A stretch of 64,000 bases of DNA from Campylobacter taeniopygiae (GCF_005406225.1 NZ_NXLY01000009.1:1-64000); one strand, 5' to 3'. Shown: positions 27,234 to 39,661, counted from the first letter of the stretch. Notes: generated from the letters alone by a model not told the origin. Numbers and translations: made by a program.

Positions 27234-28868
27234 TCACTCAAATTCAGCAATCAAACTTTTAGCTTTTTCTTTGATATTTTCACCTTTTAACTCGCTTATA
27301 TTGCCTTCTTGTGCAAGTAAAATTCGATCAGCGCTATCAAAATAAGCATCATCATGGGTAATAGCAAAAATAGTTTTACCTTGTTCTTTTAATAAAGGTA
27401 AAAGTTTTTTATAGAAAAATTTTCTAAATACCGGATCTTGATCTGCAGCCCATTCATCAAGAATTAAAACATCCCTTTGCTCTAGCAAAGCTATAAGCAT
27501 AGCTAAACGCTTTTTTTGCCCTGTAGAAAGCTTGGTAAAAGTTAATTCATTATCCACAACACTTGTTTTATTTTCAAGCTCTAAAAAATTAAGCCAAAAA
27601 GCAATTTTTTCTTCGCTTGCAAAACCATTTTTACTTAAGGTTTTGCTAAAAAGATGAAAATCGCTAAAAACTGCAGAAATAAGCGATCTGTATTTTTTTA
27701 AGCTTTTTTCATCATCAATTCGCATATTATCCACATAAATTTCGCCATCACTTGGTTTAAAAAGTCCTGCTAAAAGCATACAAAAAGTTGATTTTCCACT
27801 TCCATTTTTGCCGATTAAAAATATAAGTTCTCCTTTTTTTATATCAATACTTACAGGATTTAAGCTGAAATTCTCTTCATAAGAAAAAGAAACATTTTTA
27901 AAAGAAATTTGTTTCCAATCTTTAATATAATCTATCTTTTTAAAACCTTCTTTATATTCATCTAATTCTAATTTTTCGATTTTATCTAAAGCAATTTTTG
28001 CTAAAAGCAAAGTAGGAAAAGAAGAGATCATAGAAACCAAAGGAGTTCTTAAAAATAAAATAGAAAGAGCTATAGTGGTTGCCTCATTTACACTTGCTAG
28101 ATTATATTTTAAAGCTAAAAAAAACTCCATACCCACTAAAGCTAAAAGTGTTACGTTTGTCCAATTGTTTGATAAATTATTAAAAAGATTGCCTAAAGTG
28201 CTATTTATCTTTTTTGCTTTTGCATTATTTTCAAATTCAAGCTCATAATAAAGCTTAGCTCTATCTTGATTGATTAAAAGTTCTTTATGACCATCAAGTA
28301 TATTTTGATAATTGTTTTGCAAAGTATCATCATTTTCTCTAGCCTTACGAAAATAATAATAAACTTTCATCATTAAAAAATGATTTGTTATAAAAACAAT
28401 TGCGATCCAAACCGCACAAAAAATAAAAATTTCAACAGAAAGATAACACAAATAAACACTCGTGCAAAAAATCAAAATGCTTGATTGCAAAAAATCAGGC
28501 AAACGCAAAAGCCCAAAAGATATATTTCTAACATCAGATCCTAAAGATGCTAAAATTCTTGCTTTTCCTACCTTAGCCACTCGAAGCAAAGGAGTGTCTA
28601 AAATTTGCTTTACAATACGCTTTTGCATTTTAAAAATAAAATTTTGTCCAAAAATACTCAATCCAAGTTCTACTATAGTCGAACTTGTAAAAAAAACTAA
28701 AAGTAAAATTAGAAAATAAAAAATAGGTATATTTTGCGCACTTTTAAGCAAATAATCATTGATAAAAATTAGAGTAAAAACCCCTACAGTACTCGTTATA
28801 AAAGAAAAAAACAAAAAGGATAAAAATTTTAACTTATTATTTTTAAGCATTTCAACAATAAAAGACAT
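27234..28868 (-). CDS. SyrD/YojI-type ABC exporter (membrane and ATPase domains fused)
   Basis: 544 residues: six membrane helices in the first 300, then an ATPase domain with Walker A GKNGSGKST, signature LSTGQKKRL and Walker B DVLILDEWAADQDP. The last of these is characteristic of the cyclic-peptide/siderophore exporter group (YojI, SyrD, PvdE). The substrate is unknown; nothing resembling a peptide or siderophore synthesis gene is adjacent. It corresponds to Cj1587c by context. It starts with GGAGTTG as ribosome site. Confidence 0.88.
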   Translation of the reverse strand: MSFIVEMLKNNKLKFLSFLFFSFITSTVGVFTLIFINDYLLKSAQNIPIFYFLILLLVFFTSSTIVELGLSIFGQNFIFKMQKRIVKQILDTPLLRVAKVGKARILASLGSDVRNISFGLLRLPDFLQSSILIFCTSVYLCYLSVEIFIFCAVWIAIVFITNHFLMMKVYYYFRKARENDDTLQNNYQNILDGHKELLINQDRAKLYYELEFENNAKAKKINSTLGNLFNNLSNNWTNVTLLALVGMEFFLALKYNLASVNEATTIALSILFLRTPLVSMISSFPTLLLAKIALDKIEKLELDEYKEGFKKIDYIKDWKQISFKNVSFSYEENFSLNPVSIDIKKGELIFLIGKNGSGKSTFCMLLAGLFKPSDGEIYVDNMRIDDEKSLKKYRSLISAVFSDFHLFSKTLSKNGFASEEKIAFWLNFLELENKTSVVDNELTFTKLSTGQKKRLAMLIALLEQRDVLILDEWAADQDPVFRKFFYKKLLPLLKEQGKTIFAITHDDAYFDSADRILLAQEGNISELKGENIKEKAKSLIAEFE

Positions 28869-28891
28869 TTTTTCAACTCCAAATAATTTTT

Positions 28892-28897
28892 ATTATA
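28892..28897 (-). promoter_or_regulatory. Probable -10 element for the ABC exporter gene
   Basis: TATAAT on the minus strand 23 bases upstream of the ATG at 28868, giving a leader of about 17 bases. No -35 was recognised. Confidence 0.45.
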
Positions 28898-28995
28898 ACA
28901 TTTTTAAAATGATAAAAAATAAAGTAATGATTAAAGATAAAGCATTTTTAAATTCAAATTAGATACCATTTCAAAAAAATATCAAGATGGATCTA

Positions 28996-29913
28996 ATGAA
29001 AAAAATAATTTTTATGGGAACCCCAGCTTATGCAACTTGCATTTTAAAAGCTCTTTTAGAAAATGAGAATTTTAACATCGTAGCACTTTTTACCCAACCC
29101 GATAAAGCAGTAGGTAGAAAACAAATTTTAACTCCAAGCCATACAAAAGCTTTTTTAAGCAGTCATTCTTCTTGTATTCCGATTTTTACGCCTAAATCAT
29201 TAAAAGATGAAGCAACCATTAAGCAAATTAACGACTTAAAACCCGATTTTATCGTAGTGGCTGCTTATGGAAAAATTTTACCTAAAGCCATTTTAGATAT
29301 AGCTCCTTGTGTAAATTTACATGCTTCTTTATTGCCAAAATATCGCGGTGCTAGCCCTATTCAAAGCGCGATTTTAAATGGCGATGAAAAAAGTGGGGTT
29401 TGCACTATGCTTATGGAAGAAGGGCTTGATACAGGTGCTATACTTGAAAGTTTAGAATGTGATATTAAAGATAAAAATTCAAGCGAAGTTTTTGAAATAT
29501 TGGCTAATTTAGCTGCAAAGCTTATCATTTCCACTCTTTTAAATTTTAAAAATTTAGTCCCTAAAAAACAAGATGAAAATTTAGCAACTCAATGTGCAAA
29601 AATAAAAAAAGAAGATGGGATGATTACATTAAACAACGCAAGAGAAATTTATCAAAAATATCTCGCTTTTACCCCTTGGCCAAATATTTTTTTAGCTAAT
29701 GGTTTGAAATTTTTAGAATTAGAACTTGTAGATGAAAATAAAATATTTAAACAAGAAGGAGAAATTCTAGAATTAGACAAAGAAAGTTTTTTACTATCTT
29801 GTAAGCAAGGTATTTTGCGTATAAAAAAATTACAAGAAAGTGGAAAAAAAATCCTTGATGGGCGTACTTATTTAAATGGAAAGAGGTTAAAAGTTGGAGA
29901 TTATTTGCATTGA
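28996..29913 (+). CDS. fmt: Methionyl-tRNA formyltransferase
   Basis: 305 residues from ATG 28996; an ATG three codons earlier is possible, but the family starts with MKKIIFMGTP. The formyltransferase core is complete: the catalytic Asn-His-Asp area (CVNLHASLLPKYRGASPIQ, then GLDTGAIL) and the C-terminal tRNA-binding domain (AFTPWPNIFL). It formylates initiator Met-tRNA. It is the first gene of fmt-birA-parA-parB and overlaps birA by 20 bases. Confidence 0.95.
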   Translation: MKKIIFMGTPAYATCILKALLENENFNIVALFTQPDKAVGRKQILTPSHTKAFLSSHSSCIPIFTPKSLKDEATIKQINDLKPDFIVVAAYGKILPKAILDIAPCVNLHASLLPKYRGASPIQSAILNGDEKSGVCTMLMEEGLDTGAILESLECDIKDKNSSEVFEILANLAAKLIISTLLNFKNLVPKKQDENLATQCAKIKKEDGMITLNNAREIYQKYLAFTPWPNIFLANGLKFLELELVDENKIFKQEGEILELDKESFLLSCKQGILRIKKLQESGKKILDGRTYLNGKRLKVGDYLH

Positions 29914-30529
29914 AAGTATAAATTCAACCCATCTTTTTTTATGTGAGCAAATTCGCAGTGGAAAAATAACAAAAAATACCGCTTTATATGCCCTAGAACA
30001 AACTCAAGGAATAGGAAGTAGAGAAAATTCATGGCAAAGCTCGAAAGGAAATTTGCATCTTTCTTTTTGCTTAAAAGAAGAAAATTTACCTAAAGATTTA
30101 CCTTTAGCTTCTGTTAGTATTTATTTTGCCTATTTGATCAAAGAAATTTTAGCAGATAAGGGTTCTAAAATATGGCTTAAATGGCCAAATGATTTGTATT
30201 TAGATGATAAAAAAGCGGGTGGAGTTATGAGTACAAAAATTTCTGATTTTATCATCGGAGGAGTGGGATTAAATATCACTTTTGCTCCAGAAAATAGAGC
30301 TTTATGCGATATTAAAATTTCCATTGAAAATTTAGTTAAAGAGTTTATAAAAAAGCTAGAAAAAAAAATTTTATGGAAGAATATTTTTAGCAAGTATATG
30401 TTAGAATTTGAAAAATCAAGACATTTTAGCATCCATTATGAAGGCAAAATTTTTTCACTTAAAGATGCTTGTTTGTATCAAGATGGATCAATTTTATTAG
30501 ACAATAAAAGGGTATATAGTTTAAGATGA
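29894..30529 (+). CDS. birA: Biotin protein ligase
   Basis: 211 residues starting at TTG 29894, with AAGAGG upstream; the start codon is inside fmt. It has the ligase catalytic core (GIGSRENSWQSSKGNLHLSF and KWPNDLYLDDKKAGG) but no N-terminal DNA-binding domain, so it is a non-repressor BirA. It attaches biotin to carboxyl carrier proteins. It overlaps parA by 4 bases. Confidence 0.92.
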   Translation: MEIICIESINSTHLFLCEQIRSGKITKNTALYALEQTQGIGSRENSWQSSKGNLHLSFCLKEENLPKDLPLASVSIYFAYLIKEILADKGSKIWLKWPNDLYLDDKKAGGVMSTKISDFIIGGVGLNITFAPENRALCDIKISIENLVKEFIKKLEKKILWKNIFSKYMLEFEKSRHFSIHYEGKIFSLKDACLYQDGSILLDNKRVYSLR

Positions 30530-31311
30530 GCGAGATTATCACAATAGCAAATCAAAAAGGCGGCGTAGGCAAAACAACAACAGCTGTAAATTTAGCAGCT
30601 TCTTTAGCGGTAGCAGAAAAAAAAGTGCTTTTGATTGATGTCGATCCTCAAGCCAATGCTACAACAGGACTTGGCTTTAACCGCAATAATTATGAATATA
30701 ATATTTATCATGTTTTTATAGGTAGGAAAAAACTTTCTGATATTATTTTAAAAACAGAATTACCACAACTTCATTTAGCCCCATCAAATATTGGACTTGT
30801 AGGTATAGAGCAAGAACTTGCTAAGGGCGAAAATAATGAAAAGAAAACCGTATTAAAAAATCAAATTCAAGAAGTTTTAGATGAATATGATTTTATCATT
30901 ATAGATTCTCCTCCAGCACTTGGAAGTATCACTATCAATGCCTTTGCGGCAAGTGATAGTGTTATTATTCCTATACAATGTGAATTTTACGCACTTGAAG
31001 GTGTTGCCATGGTTTTAAACACCATTAAAATCATCAAAAAAACACTCAATCCAAAACTTAAAGTAAGAGGTTTCTTGCCAACCATGTATAGCTCTCAAAA
31101 CAATCTTTCTAAAGATGTAGTAGAAGATTTAAAGCAAAATTTCAAAAAACAGCTTTTTACAATCAATGGCAATGAAGATGATTTTATTGTTATTCCACGC
31201 AATGTTAAATTGGCAGAAAGCCCTAGTTTTGGCAAACCTATCATACTTTATGATATAAAATCGCCTGGATCTTTAGCTTATCAAAATTTAGCTTATTCAA
31301 TTTTAGGATAA
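30526..31311 (+). CDS. parA: Chromosome-partitioning ATPase ParA
   Basis: 261 residues with the deviant Walker A motif KGGVGKTTT near residue 11 and the Soj/ParA motifs DVDPQANAT and IIDSPPALG. It partners ParB encoded directly downstream (3 bases between). It moves the ParB-parS complexes of the replication-origin region. Confidence 0.96.
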   Translation: MSEIITIANQKGGVGKTTTAVNLAASLAVAEKKVLLIDVDPQANATTGLGFNRNNYEYNIYHVFIGRKKLSDIILKTELPQLHLAPSNIGLVGIEQELAKGENNEKKTVLKNQIQEVLDEYDFIIIDSPPALGSITINAFAASDSVIIPIQCEFYALEGVAMVLNTIKIIKKTLNPKLKVRGFLPTMYSSQNNLSKDVVEDLKQNFKKQLFTINGNEDDFIVIPRNVKLAESPSFGKPIILYDIKSPGSLAYQNLAYSILG

Positions 31312-31314
31312 AAA

Positions 31315-32154
31315 ATGGGATTAAATAAAGACAGAGGCTTAAAAAGCCTTATGGGAAATGTAGAAGAGGTATATACTAGAGAACTTGGACTTGATAAAAA
31401 TCAGGTCAAGCTTATCGAAATTGAAAAAATTATCCCAAATCCCTTCCAACCAAGAAAAGTTTTTGATGAAACAGCTTTAAATGAACTTGCAAATTCCATC
31501 AAAGAATACGGATTAATACAACCTATTATTGTATTACAAAAAGAGGATAAATTTATTTTAGTCGCAGGAGAAAGAAGACTAAGGGCTACTCAAATTTTAG
31601 GCGAAGAAAATATATTAGCTTTTGTATCCGATAGAGATGAAATCAAACTTAGAGAACTTGCTCTTATAGAAAATATACAAAGAGAGAATTTAAATCCTAT
31701 AGAACTTGCTCATTCTTATAGAGATTTAATCGAAGTGCATAATATCACTCAAGAAAATTTAGCCGAACTCATTCACAAAAGCAGAACACAAATCACCAAC
31801 ACTCTAAGACTTTTAAATTTAGACAGCCGAACTCAAAAACTTATCATTGAAGGTAAAATCTCTCAAGGCCATGCTAAAGTTTTAGTTGGCTTAAATGAAA
31901 AAGATGAAAAAATGCTCGTTGATAGCATCATAGGTCAAAAACTCAATGTAAGAGAAACAGAAAAAATTGTTCAAAAGTTAAAAAATAAAGAAAAAATCGA
32001 AGAAAAAGAAGATGTGGAATTTGAAAATTCCATGCAAAATTTAAAGCAAACTCTAGGCAAATTTGGCTTCTCTTGCACTCATAAGAAAAATAATTTTATT
32101 ATTCATTTAGAAAATATCGCTGAAATTAATAAATTGATTAAATTTTTTAATTAA
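31315..32154 (+). CDS. parB: Chromosome-partitioning protein ParB
   Basis: 279 residues. Box I/II of the CTPase domain (NPFQPRK at 43-49, then GERRLRA and ENIQRENLNPIE) and the central helix-turn-helix (TQENLAELIHKSRTQITNTLRLL) are clear, followed by a dimerisation tail. It binds parS sites and spreads as a CTP-dependent clamp. A parS-like site was noticed in nuoG. Confidence 0.96.
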   Translation: MGLNKDRGLKSLMGNVEEVYTRELGLDKNQVKLIEIEKIIPNPFQPRKVFDETALNELANSIKEYGLIQPIIVLQKEDKFILVAGERRLRATQILGEENILAFVSDRDEIKLRELALIENIQRENLNPIELAHSYRDLIEVHNITQENLAELIHKSRTQITNTLRLLNLDSRTQKLIIEGKISQGHAKVLVGLNEKDEKMLVDSIIGQKLNVRETEKIVQKLKNKEKIEEKEDVEFENSMQNLKQTLGKFGFSCTHKKNNFIIHLENIAEINKLIKFFN

Positions 32155-32182
32155 TTTAACGCAATTCTTATGTTTTATATGT

Positions 32183-32188
32183 TAGAAT
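32183..32188 (+). promoter_or_regulatory. Possible -10 element for the ATP synthase operon
   Basis: TAGAAT 43 bases upstream of the first atp start, in the only sizeable gap (76 bases) between parB and atpF'. AAGGGAAA serves as ribosome site. No -35 is apparent. Confidence 0.4.
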
Positions 32189-32230
32189 AAAAAGTTTTTT
32201 TAGGAATTATAGCAAAAAAGGGAAATTTTT

Positions 32231-32668
32231 ATGTTTGAAGATATGCATCCATCTATAATGTTTGCTACTATGGCTATCTTTTTGGCTATGATAGTCATTT
32301 TAAATACTATGCTATATAAACCTCTTTTAAAATCTATAGATGAAAGAAATGATTCTATTAAAAATGATGAAAATAAAGCAAAACAATATTCTCAAGATAT
32401 ATCAAGTGCAAATGATGAAGTTGAAGCAATTTATGCTAATGCTAGAGAAGAAGTTTTTAAGATCAAGCAGCAAGCTATCAATGCTGCTAAAGAAGAGGCG
32501 GAGCAAGTTGTTAAGGCCAAAAAAGAAGAATTAGAGCGAAGGATGAGTAATTTTTATTTGGAACTCGAAAATCAAAAAAAAGAATTTAAAGCAAATTTGG
32601 ATCAATATTTGCCAGATTTAAAGCAAACTTTGCAAAACAATATTAAAAAAATAGGAATAAAAGAATGA
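32231..32668 (+). CDS. atpF': ATP synthase b' subunit
   Basis: 145 residues: one N-terminal membrane helix (about 10-30), then a long charged coiled coil. It is the first of two tandem, different b-type stator subunits, as in other Campylobacterota, cyanobacteria and photosynthetic bacteria. Its stop overlaps the atpF start by 4 bases. Confidence 0.92.
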   Translation: MFEDMHPSIMFATMAIFLAMIVILNTMLYKPLLKSIDERNDSIKNDENKAKQYSQDISSANDEVEAIYANAREEVFKIKQQAINAAKEEAEQVVKAKKEELERRMSNFYLELENQKKEFKANLDQYLPDLKQTLQNNIKKIGIKE

Positions 32669-33165
32669 AAATTTTTTACAGTCTCATTTTATTAAGCCCT
32701 ATATATGCAATGGCTGCAACTGAGTATGATATTGTTCCTAGAACTATTAATTTTTTAATTTTTATAGCCATTTTATATTATTTTTCAGCAAATTTTTTTA
32801 AGAATTTTTATAAAAATCGTATTATAAAAATTTCTTCTAAAATTGATGAAATTCAAAAAAACCTCTTAGAAAGTAAAGCGAAAAAAATCGATATAATGAA
32901 AAAAATCGAAGAGGCAAAGGCTAATTCTGTAGCAGCTATATCTATGGCTAAAAAAGAAGCAGATGCTCATGCTCAAAAAATCAAAGAAGAAGCTCAAAGT
33001 GAAATTGCTTTACTTGAGCAAAATTTTGAAGAACAGAAAAAATATGAATTAAGAAAAATGAAAAAAGAGGTTGTTTCATCTGTCTTGCAAGAAATTTTTG
33101 AAGATCCAAATATAAGCTTAAAACAAAATGAAATTATAGATATTATATCAAAGAAAGTGTCTTAA
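32665..33165 (+). CDS. atpF: ATP synthase b subunit
   Basis: 166 residues. A leading hydrophobic segment (possibly a cleaved signal, ending near AMAA) is followed by a second membrane helix at about 28-48 and then a coiled coil. It pairs with b' as the peripheral stalk. It ends one base before atpH. Confidence 0.92.
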   Translation: MKIFYSLILLSPIYAMAATEYDIVPRTINFLIFIAILYYFSANFFKNFYKNRIIKISSKIDEIQKNLLESKAKKIDIMKKIEEAKANSVAAISMAKKEADAHAQKIKEEAQSEIALLEQNFEEQKKYELRKMKKEVVSSVLQEIFEDPNISLKQNEIIDIISKKVS

Positions 33166-33166
33166 C

Positions 33167-33688
33167 ATGGATAATTTAATTGCAAAAAAATACGCAAAAG
33201 CTATCATTGAAAGAACAGATATGGAAGATTTTTACCATCGTTTATCTGTTTTAAATTCTGCTTTTTGTATGCCTAAATTTAAGGATATTGTCAATTCTAG
33301 CCAAATTCAAAAAGATAGAAAATTGGATTTATTGAATTCTTTTTTTGAAAAAGCAAATCCGAATTTCATCAATTTTTTAAAAATATTATTAAAAAATTCA
33401 AGACTTGATTATATTCCGCAAATTTTCAAGGAACTCCAAAGACAAAAGGCTCTTAAAGAAAATATATGCCAAGGCGTTGTATATTCAAAAGAAGCCTTGA
33501 GTGATGATAAAATAAAAGAACTTGAAAATAAGCTTAATTTGAAACTAAATACAAAAATCAAACTAAAAAATGAAATAGGTCAAAACGATGGTGTTAAAAT
33601 TTACTTAGAAGAATTAGGCTGTGAAATTGCTTTTTCAATGAAAGCTTTTCAAAATAAAATAAGTGAATATATACTTAAAATTATTTAA
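33167..33688 (+). CDS. atpH: ATP synthase delta subunit
   Basis: 173 residues of the OSCP/delta family: a helical N-terminal domain and a C-terminal domain ending in a membrane-stalk contact region ([20 protein letters not shown]). It links the b/b' stalk to the alpha3-beta3 head. Eleven bases separate it from atpA. Confidence 0.92.
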   Translation: MDNLIAKKYAKAIIERTDMEDFYHRLSVLNSAFCMPKFKDIVNSSQIQKDRKLDLLNSFFEKANPNFINFLKILLKNSRLDYIPQIFKELQRQKALKENICQGVVYSKEALSDDKIKELENKLNLKLNTKIKLKNEIGQNDGVKIYLEELGCEIAFSMKAFQNKISEYILKII

Positions 33689-33699
33689 GGAGAATATGT

Positions 33700-35205
33700 A
33701 TGAATTTTAAAGCTGATGAAATCAGTTCTATTATAAAAGAAAAAATCGAAAATTTTGATTTAGATCTTGAAATTGAAGAAACAGGAAAAATCATTTCCAT
33801 AGCTGATGGAGTTGCTAAAGCTTATGGATTGAAAAATATTATGGCCGGAGAAATGGTCGAATTTGAAAACGGCGATAAAGGTATGGCTCTTAATCTTGAA
33901 GAAAGTAGCGTAGGTATTATCATACTTGGAAAAGGTGAAGGTTTAAAAGAAGGCTCTTCAGTAAAACGCTTAAAAAAACTTCTTAAAGTTCCAGTAGGTA
34001 ATGCTTTAATTGGAAGAGTCGTTAATGCCCTAGGAGAACCAATTGACGCTAAAGGTCCTATTGATAGCAATGAATTTCGTTGCGTAGAAGAAAAAGCTAA
34101 AGGTATTATGGCAAGAAAAAGCGTTCATGAACCTTTACAAACCGGAATTAAAGCGATAGACGCTCTTGTTCCAATTGGTCGCGGTCAAAGAGAGCTTATT
34201 ATCGGTGATAGACAAACAGGAAAAACTACTGTAGCTATTGATACTATTATAGCTCAAAAAGGACAAGATGTTATTTGTATTTATGTTGCCATTGGACAAA
34301 AACAAAGTACAGTTGCTCAAGTTGTAAAAAAACTTGAGGAGCATGGGGCAATGGATTATACTATAGTAGTTAATGCTGGTGCAAGTGATCCAGCATCTCT
34401 TCAATATATCGCACCTTATACCGGTGTTACCATGGGAGAATTTTTTAGAGACAATGCTAAACACGCTTTAATTGTTTATGATGATCTAAGCAAACATGCC
34501 GTAGCTTATCGTGAAATGTCTTTGATTTTACGTCGTCCTCCTGGTCGTGAAGCTTATCCTGGTGATGTATTTTATCTTCACTCAAGACTTTTAGAAAGAG
34601 CAAGTAAATTAAGTGATGAGTTGGGCGCAGGCTCTCTTACTGCTTTACCGATTATAGAAACACAAGCGGGAGACGTTTCAGCTTATATTCCAACCAACGT
34701 TATTTCCATTACCGATGGACAAATTTTCTTAGAAACAGATTTATTTAACTCTGGCATTCGTCCTGCAATCAATGTTGGTTTATCAGTTTCTAGGGTTGGC
34801 GGTGCTGCACAAATTAAAGCAACTAAACAAGTATCGGGAACTCTAAGATTGGATCTTGCACAATATAGAGAACTCCAAGCTTTTGCCCAATTTGCTAGCG
34901 ATCTTGATGAAGCAAGTAGAAAACAACTTGAACGCGGTCAAAGAATGGTAGAGCTTTTAAAACAACCTCCTTATGCACCAATCAGCATAGAAAAACAAAT
35001 CGTTTCAATTTTTGCTGGCGCTAAAGGACATTTAGACAACATACCTGTTTCAAAAATTCAAGAATTTGAAAGTGGAATTTATTCATTTATTGAAACAAAA
35101 TATCCAGATATTTTTGAACAAATTCGTTCCAAAAAAGCTCTAGATGCAGAATTAGAAGAAAAATTAACTAAAGCCATTAATGAGTTTAAATCAAATCAGC
35201 TATAA
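33700..35205 (+). CDS. atpA: ATP synthase alpha subunit
   Basis: 501 residues, non-catalytic nucleotide-binding subunit with the P-loop GDRQTGKTT and the alpha-subunit signature near 360-375 ([20 protein letters not shown]). High conservation and AGGAG at a good distance make the start clear. Confidence 0.98.
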   Translation: MNFKADEISSIIKEKIENFDLDLEIEETGKIISIADGVAKAYGLKNIMAGEMVEFENGDKGMALNLEESSVGIIILGKGEGLKEGSSVKRLKKLLKVPVGNALIGRVVNALGEPIDAKGPIDSNEFRCVEEKAKGIMARKSVHEPLQTGIKAIDALVPIGRGQRELIIGDRQTGKTTVAIDTIIAQKGQDVICIYVAIGQKQSTVAQVVKKLEEHGAMDYTIVVNAGASDPASLQYIAPYTGVTMGEFFRDNAKHALIVYDDLSKHAVAYREMSLILRRPPGREAYPGDVFYLHSRLLERASKLSDELGAGSLTALPIIETQAGDVSAYIPTNVISITDGQIFLETDLFNSGIRPAINVGLSVSRVGGAAQIKATKQVSGTLRLDLAQYRELQAFAQFASDLDEASRKQLERGQRMVELLKQPPYAPISIEKQIVSIFAGAKGHLDNIPVSKIQEFESGIYSFIETKYPDIFEQIRSKKALDAELEEKLTKAINEFKSNQL

Positions 35206-35213
35206 GGTCTTTT

Positions 35214-37521
<2,308 letters not shown>

Positions 37522-37523
37522 TA

Positions 37524-37910
37524 ATGGATAATTTATTTAAAATTGAAATTATCACACCTATGGGTGTAATTTACGAAGGTGATATAAAATCAGTCACTTT
37601 GCCAGGAAGTGAAGGAGAATTTGGCGTATTAAAAAATCATGCGGCTTTAGTTTCTTCATTAAGATCAGGCATTATTGATATAGAAAAAGAAGATTTAAGC
37701 CATGAATTAATTGCAATTGATGCAGGGCATGTTAAAGTAGATGAAGATAAAACTAGTGTTTTGGCAAAAGGGGCGGTTTGGATTTCAGGATCTAATGAAA
37801 GTGAAATAGAAAAAAACCTTTCTAAAGCTAAAGAGTTGATCAAATCAATGAGTTCAGATAGCATTGCTTTAGCTGCCACTTTTTCTAAAATAGATAATCT
37901 AAAAGGTTAA
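37524..37910 (+). CDS. atpC: ATP synthase epsilon subunit
   Basis: 128 residues: an N-terminal beta-sandwich (EIITPMGVIYEGDIKSVTLPG) and a short C-terminal helical part. It is the rotor foot and an inhibitory subunit. It ends only 3 bases before the tolQ start, so ATP synthase and Tol genes are probably one transcript. Confidence 0.95.
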   Translation: MDNLFKIEIITPMGVIYEGDIKSVTLPGSEGEFGVLKNHAALVSSLRSGIIDIEKEDLSHELIAIDAGHVKVDEDKTSVLAKGAVWISGSNESEIEKNLSKAKELIKSMSSDSIALAATFSKIDNLKG

Positions 37911-37913
37911 TAA

Positions 37914-38468
37914 ATGAATTTTGAAGCAATATTTAATTTTTTTGGTAATTCGAGTATTATTACCTATGTAGTTCTTATTTGGCTTTCTTTGTATTTCATT
38001 CTTTCATTTTCTATTTTTTTTTCAAGAATCAGCTATATAGCAACTTGGAAAAATAAAGAAAAAGAAAGTTTAGAAACTTTACTTTTAGGAGAAAAAGATT
38101 TAAGTCGTACAGATTCTATTTTAAGAAAATGCACCGACACAAGTCTTAATCACTTAGAAATTTATAAAAATTTAGCCACTCGTCGCGCTTCAGGTGGCTT
38201 GACTTGGCTTAGTATTGTTGCTTCAACTTCTCCTTTTATAGGTCTTTTTGGGACGGTTATTTCTATATTAGAAACCTTTGGAGGTCTTGGAAATCAAAAT
38301 TCTTTAAGCATTATTGCACCACAAATTAGCGAGGCTTTGGTTGCAACAGGTTGTGGAATTTTAGTTGCTATTCCTGCTTATACTTTTCATCTTATTATTA
38401 AAGCTAGAGCTTTTGAACTTTTAAGCATTATTGATAGTGAAATTAAAGTTTTATCCAATAATCACTAA
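37914..38468 (+). CDS. tolQ: TolQ/ExbB-family proton channel subunit
   Basis: 184 residues with three membrane helices; the conserved glycine/threonine-rich helices (STSPFIGLFGTVISILETF and ISEALVATGCGILVAIPAY) carry the channel threonines. The tolR-tolA-tolB-pal neighbours argue for TolQ rather than a TonB-dedicated ExbB. A run of nine T occurs at 38014-38022 inside the first membrane helix. Confidence 0.88.
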   Translation: MNFEAIFNFFGNSSIITYVVLIWLSLYFILSFSIFFSRISYIATWKNKEKESLETLLLGEKDLSRTDSILRKCTDTSLNHLEIYKNLATRRASGGLTWLSIVASTSPFIGLFGTVISILETFGGLGNQNSLSIIAPQISEALVATGCGILVAIPAYTFHLIIKARAFELLSIIDSEIKVLSNNH

Positions 38469-38477
38469 GGCTTTACA

Positions 38478-38867
38478 ATGCTATTTGAAGAACACAAACC
38501 AGAACTTAATATTACGCCTCTAGTGGATATTATGCTTGTTTTACTTGCCATATTGATGGTTACAGCTCCAAGCATCACCTATGAAGAAAAGATAAATCTT
38601 CCACAAGGAAGTCAAAAATCCACAAGTGCTCCGACTGTAAAAAGCTTAATTGTAAGCATCAATTCTAAAAAAGAAATTTTCTTAAATCAAGAAAAATATA
38701 ATTTTGTAAGTTTCGCTGATAATTTAGCACAAAAAAAATCACAATTTAATACCGATGAACCTGTTTTTATCAGAGCTGATAAAAATTTAAAATATGATGA
38801 TGTTATTTATGTCTTAAAAAGTATTAAAAACCTAGGTTTTACTAAAGTTGCATTACAAACAGAATAA
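38478..38867 (+). CDS. tolR: TolR/ExbD-family protein
   Basis: 129 residues with one N-terminal membrane helix that contains the essential Asp in PLVDIMLVLLAILMV, then a periplasmic domain ending in the usual KNLGFTKVALQTE region. It forms the proton path with TolQ and is five bases upstream of tolA. Confidence 0.9.
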   Translation: MLFEEHKPELNITPLVDIMLVLLAILMVTAPSITYEEKINLPQGSQKSTSAPTVKSLIVSINSKKEIFLNQEKYNFVSFADNLAQKKSQFNTDEPVFIRADKNLKYDDVIYVLKSIKNLGFTKVALQTE

Positions 38868-38871
38868 AAAT

Positions 38872-39648
38872 ATGAAAAAATACGGCTTAAGTAATTTAAA
38901 TTCTTTCTTATTGGCTTTAGCGGTTTATTTAATTGTTATTGCTTTTGTTTTTTTTAGACTTGTAACTCAAGTTGCCCCTGCCATACAATACACAGATTTA
39001 AAAGATAGTTTTATTGATATTGAACTTTCAGAGCCTTCTAAACAAACAACCGTTAATCCAAATACTCCAAAAAATTTACAAAAACCAAATGATCAAGTTG
39101 ATGTCAATAAACTTTTTGCACAAACAACAAACCAAAGTGTTAAAACCGAAGATATAGATCAACAAGCAAATAATTTTAATGAACTTTTTGGCAATATAGA
39201 AGAAATACAAGATGCAAAAACAACAAAAATACAAGCGAACGCTCAATCAGCAAGTTCAACAACTCCTAAACCTCAAGCTTCAGAACTTATCAAAAAACTT
39301 AATGATAGCTTGATAGAAGAAGAAAATCTCACTCAAGGTGAAAGTACTAAAACTCAAAAAATGGGTGTTTATGATGAATTTTTAGGCAAAGTTGTGCGTG
39401 TTATTACCCAAAGATGGAAACAATACTATCCTAATAATAAAGAAATCAGTGTAAAGGTAAAAATCTTTATTGATGAAAATGGGAAATTTGGTTATACTTC
39501 AGTGGAAAAAAGTGGTGATTCTTTATACGATGCTAAAGTGGCGGAATTTTTAGAAAGTCAAAAAGGGAAATTTATAACTTATCCTCCACAAAATAAAAGC
39601 ATAAGTATAATTATGAATTTAAAAGACGAAATAAAAAATCAACAATAA
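38872..39648 (+). CDS. tolA: TolA/TonB-like periplasm-spanning protein
   Basis: 258 residues from ATG 38872 (the first Met after the tolR stop, preferred over an upstream start inside tolR). One N-terminal membrane helix, a low-complexity Asn/Gln/Thr-rich linker (about 50-165) and a C-terminal TonB/TolA-type domain (VRVITQRWKQYYP, VKIFIDENGKFGYTSVEKSGD). It would transmit proton-driven force from TolQR to TolB/Pal at the outer membrane. The assignment rests on gene order. Confidence 0.82.
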   Translation: MKKYGLSNLNSFLLALAVYLIVIAFVFFRLVTQVAPAIQYTDLKDSFIDIELSEPSKQTTVNPNTPKNLQKPNDQVDVNKLFAQTTNQSVKTEDIDQQANNFNELFGNIEEIQDAKTTKIQANAQSASSTTPKPQASELIKKLNDSLIEEENLTQGESTKTQKMGVYDEFLGKVVRVITQRWKQYYPNNKEISVKVKIFIDENGKFGYTSVEKSGDSLYDAKVAEFLESQKGKFITYPPQNKSISIIMNLKDEIKNQQ

Positions 39649-39661
39649 TTTAGGAGAAAAA

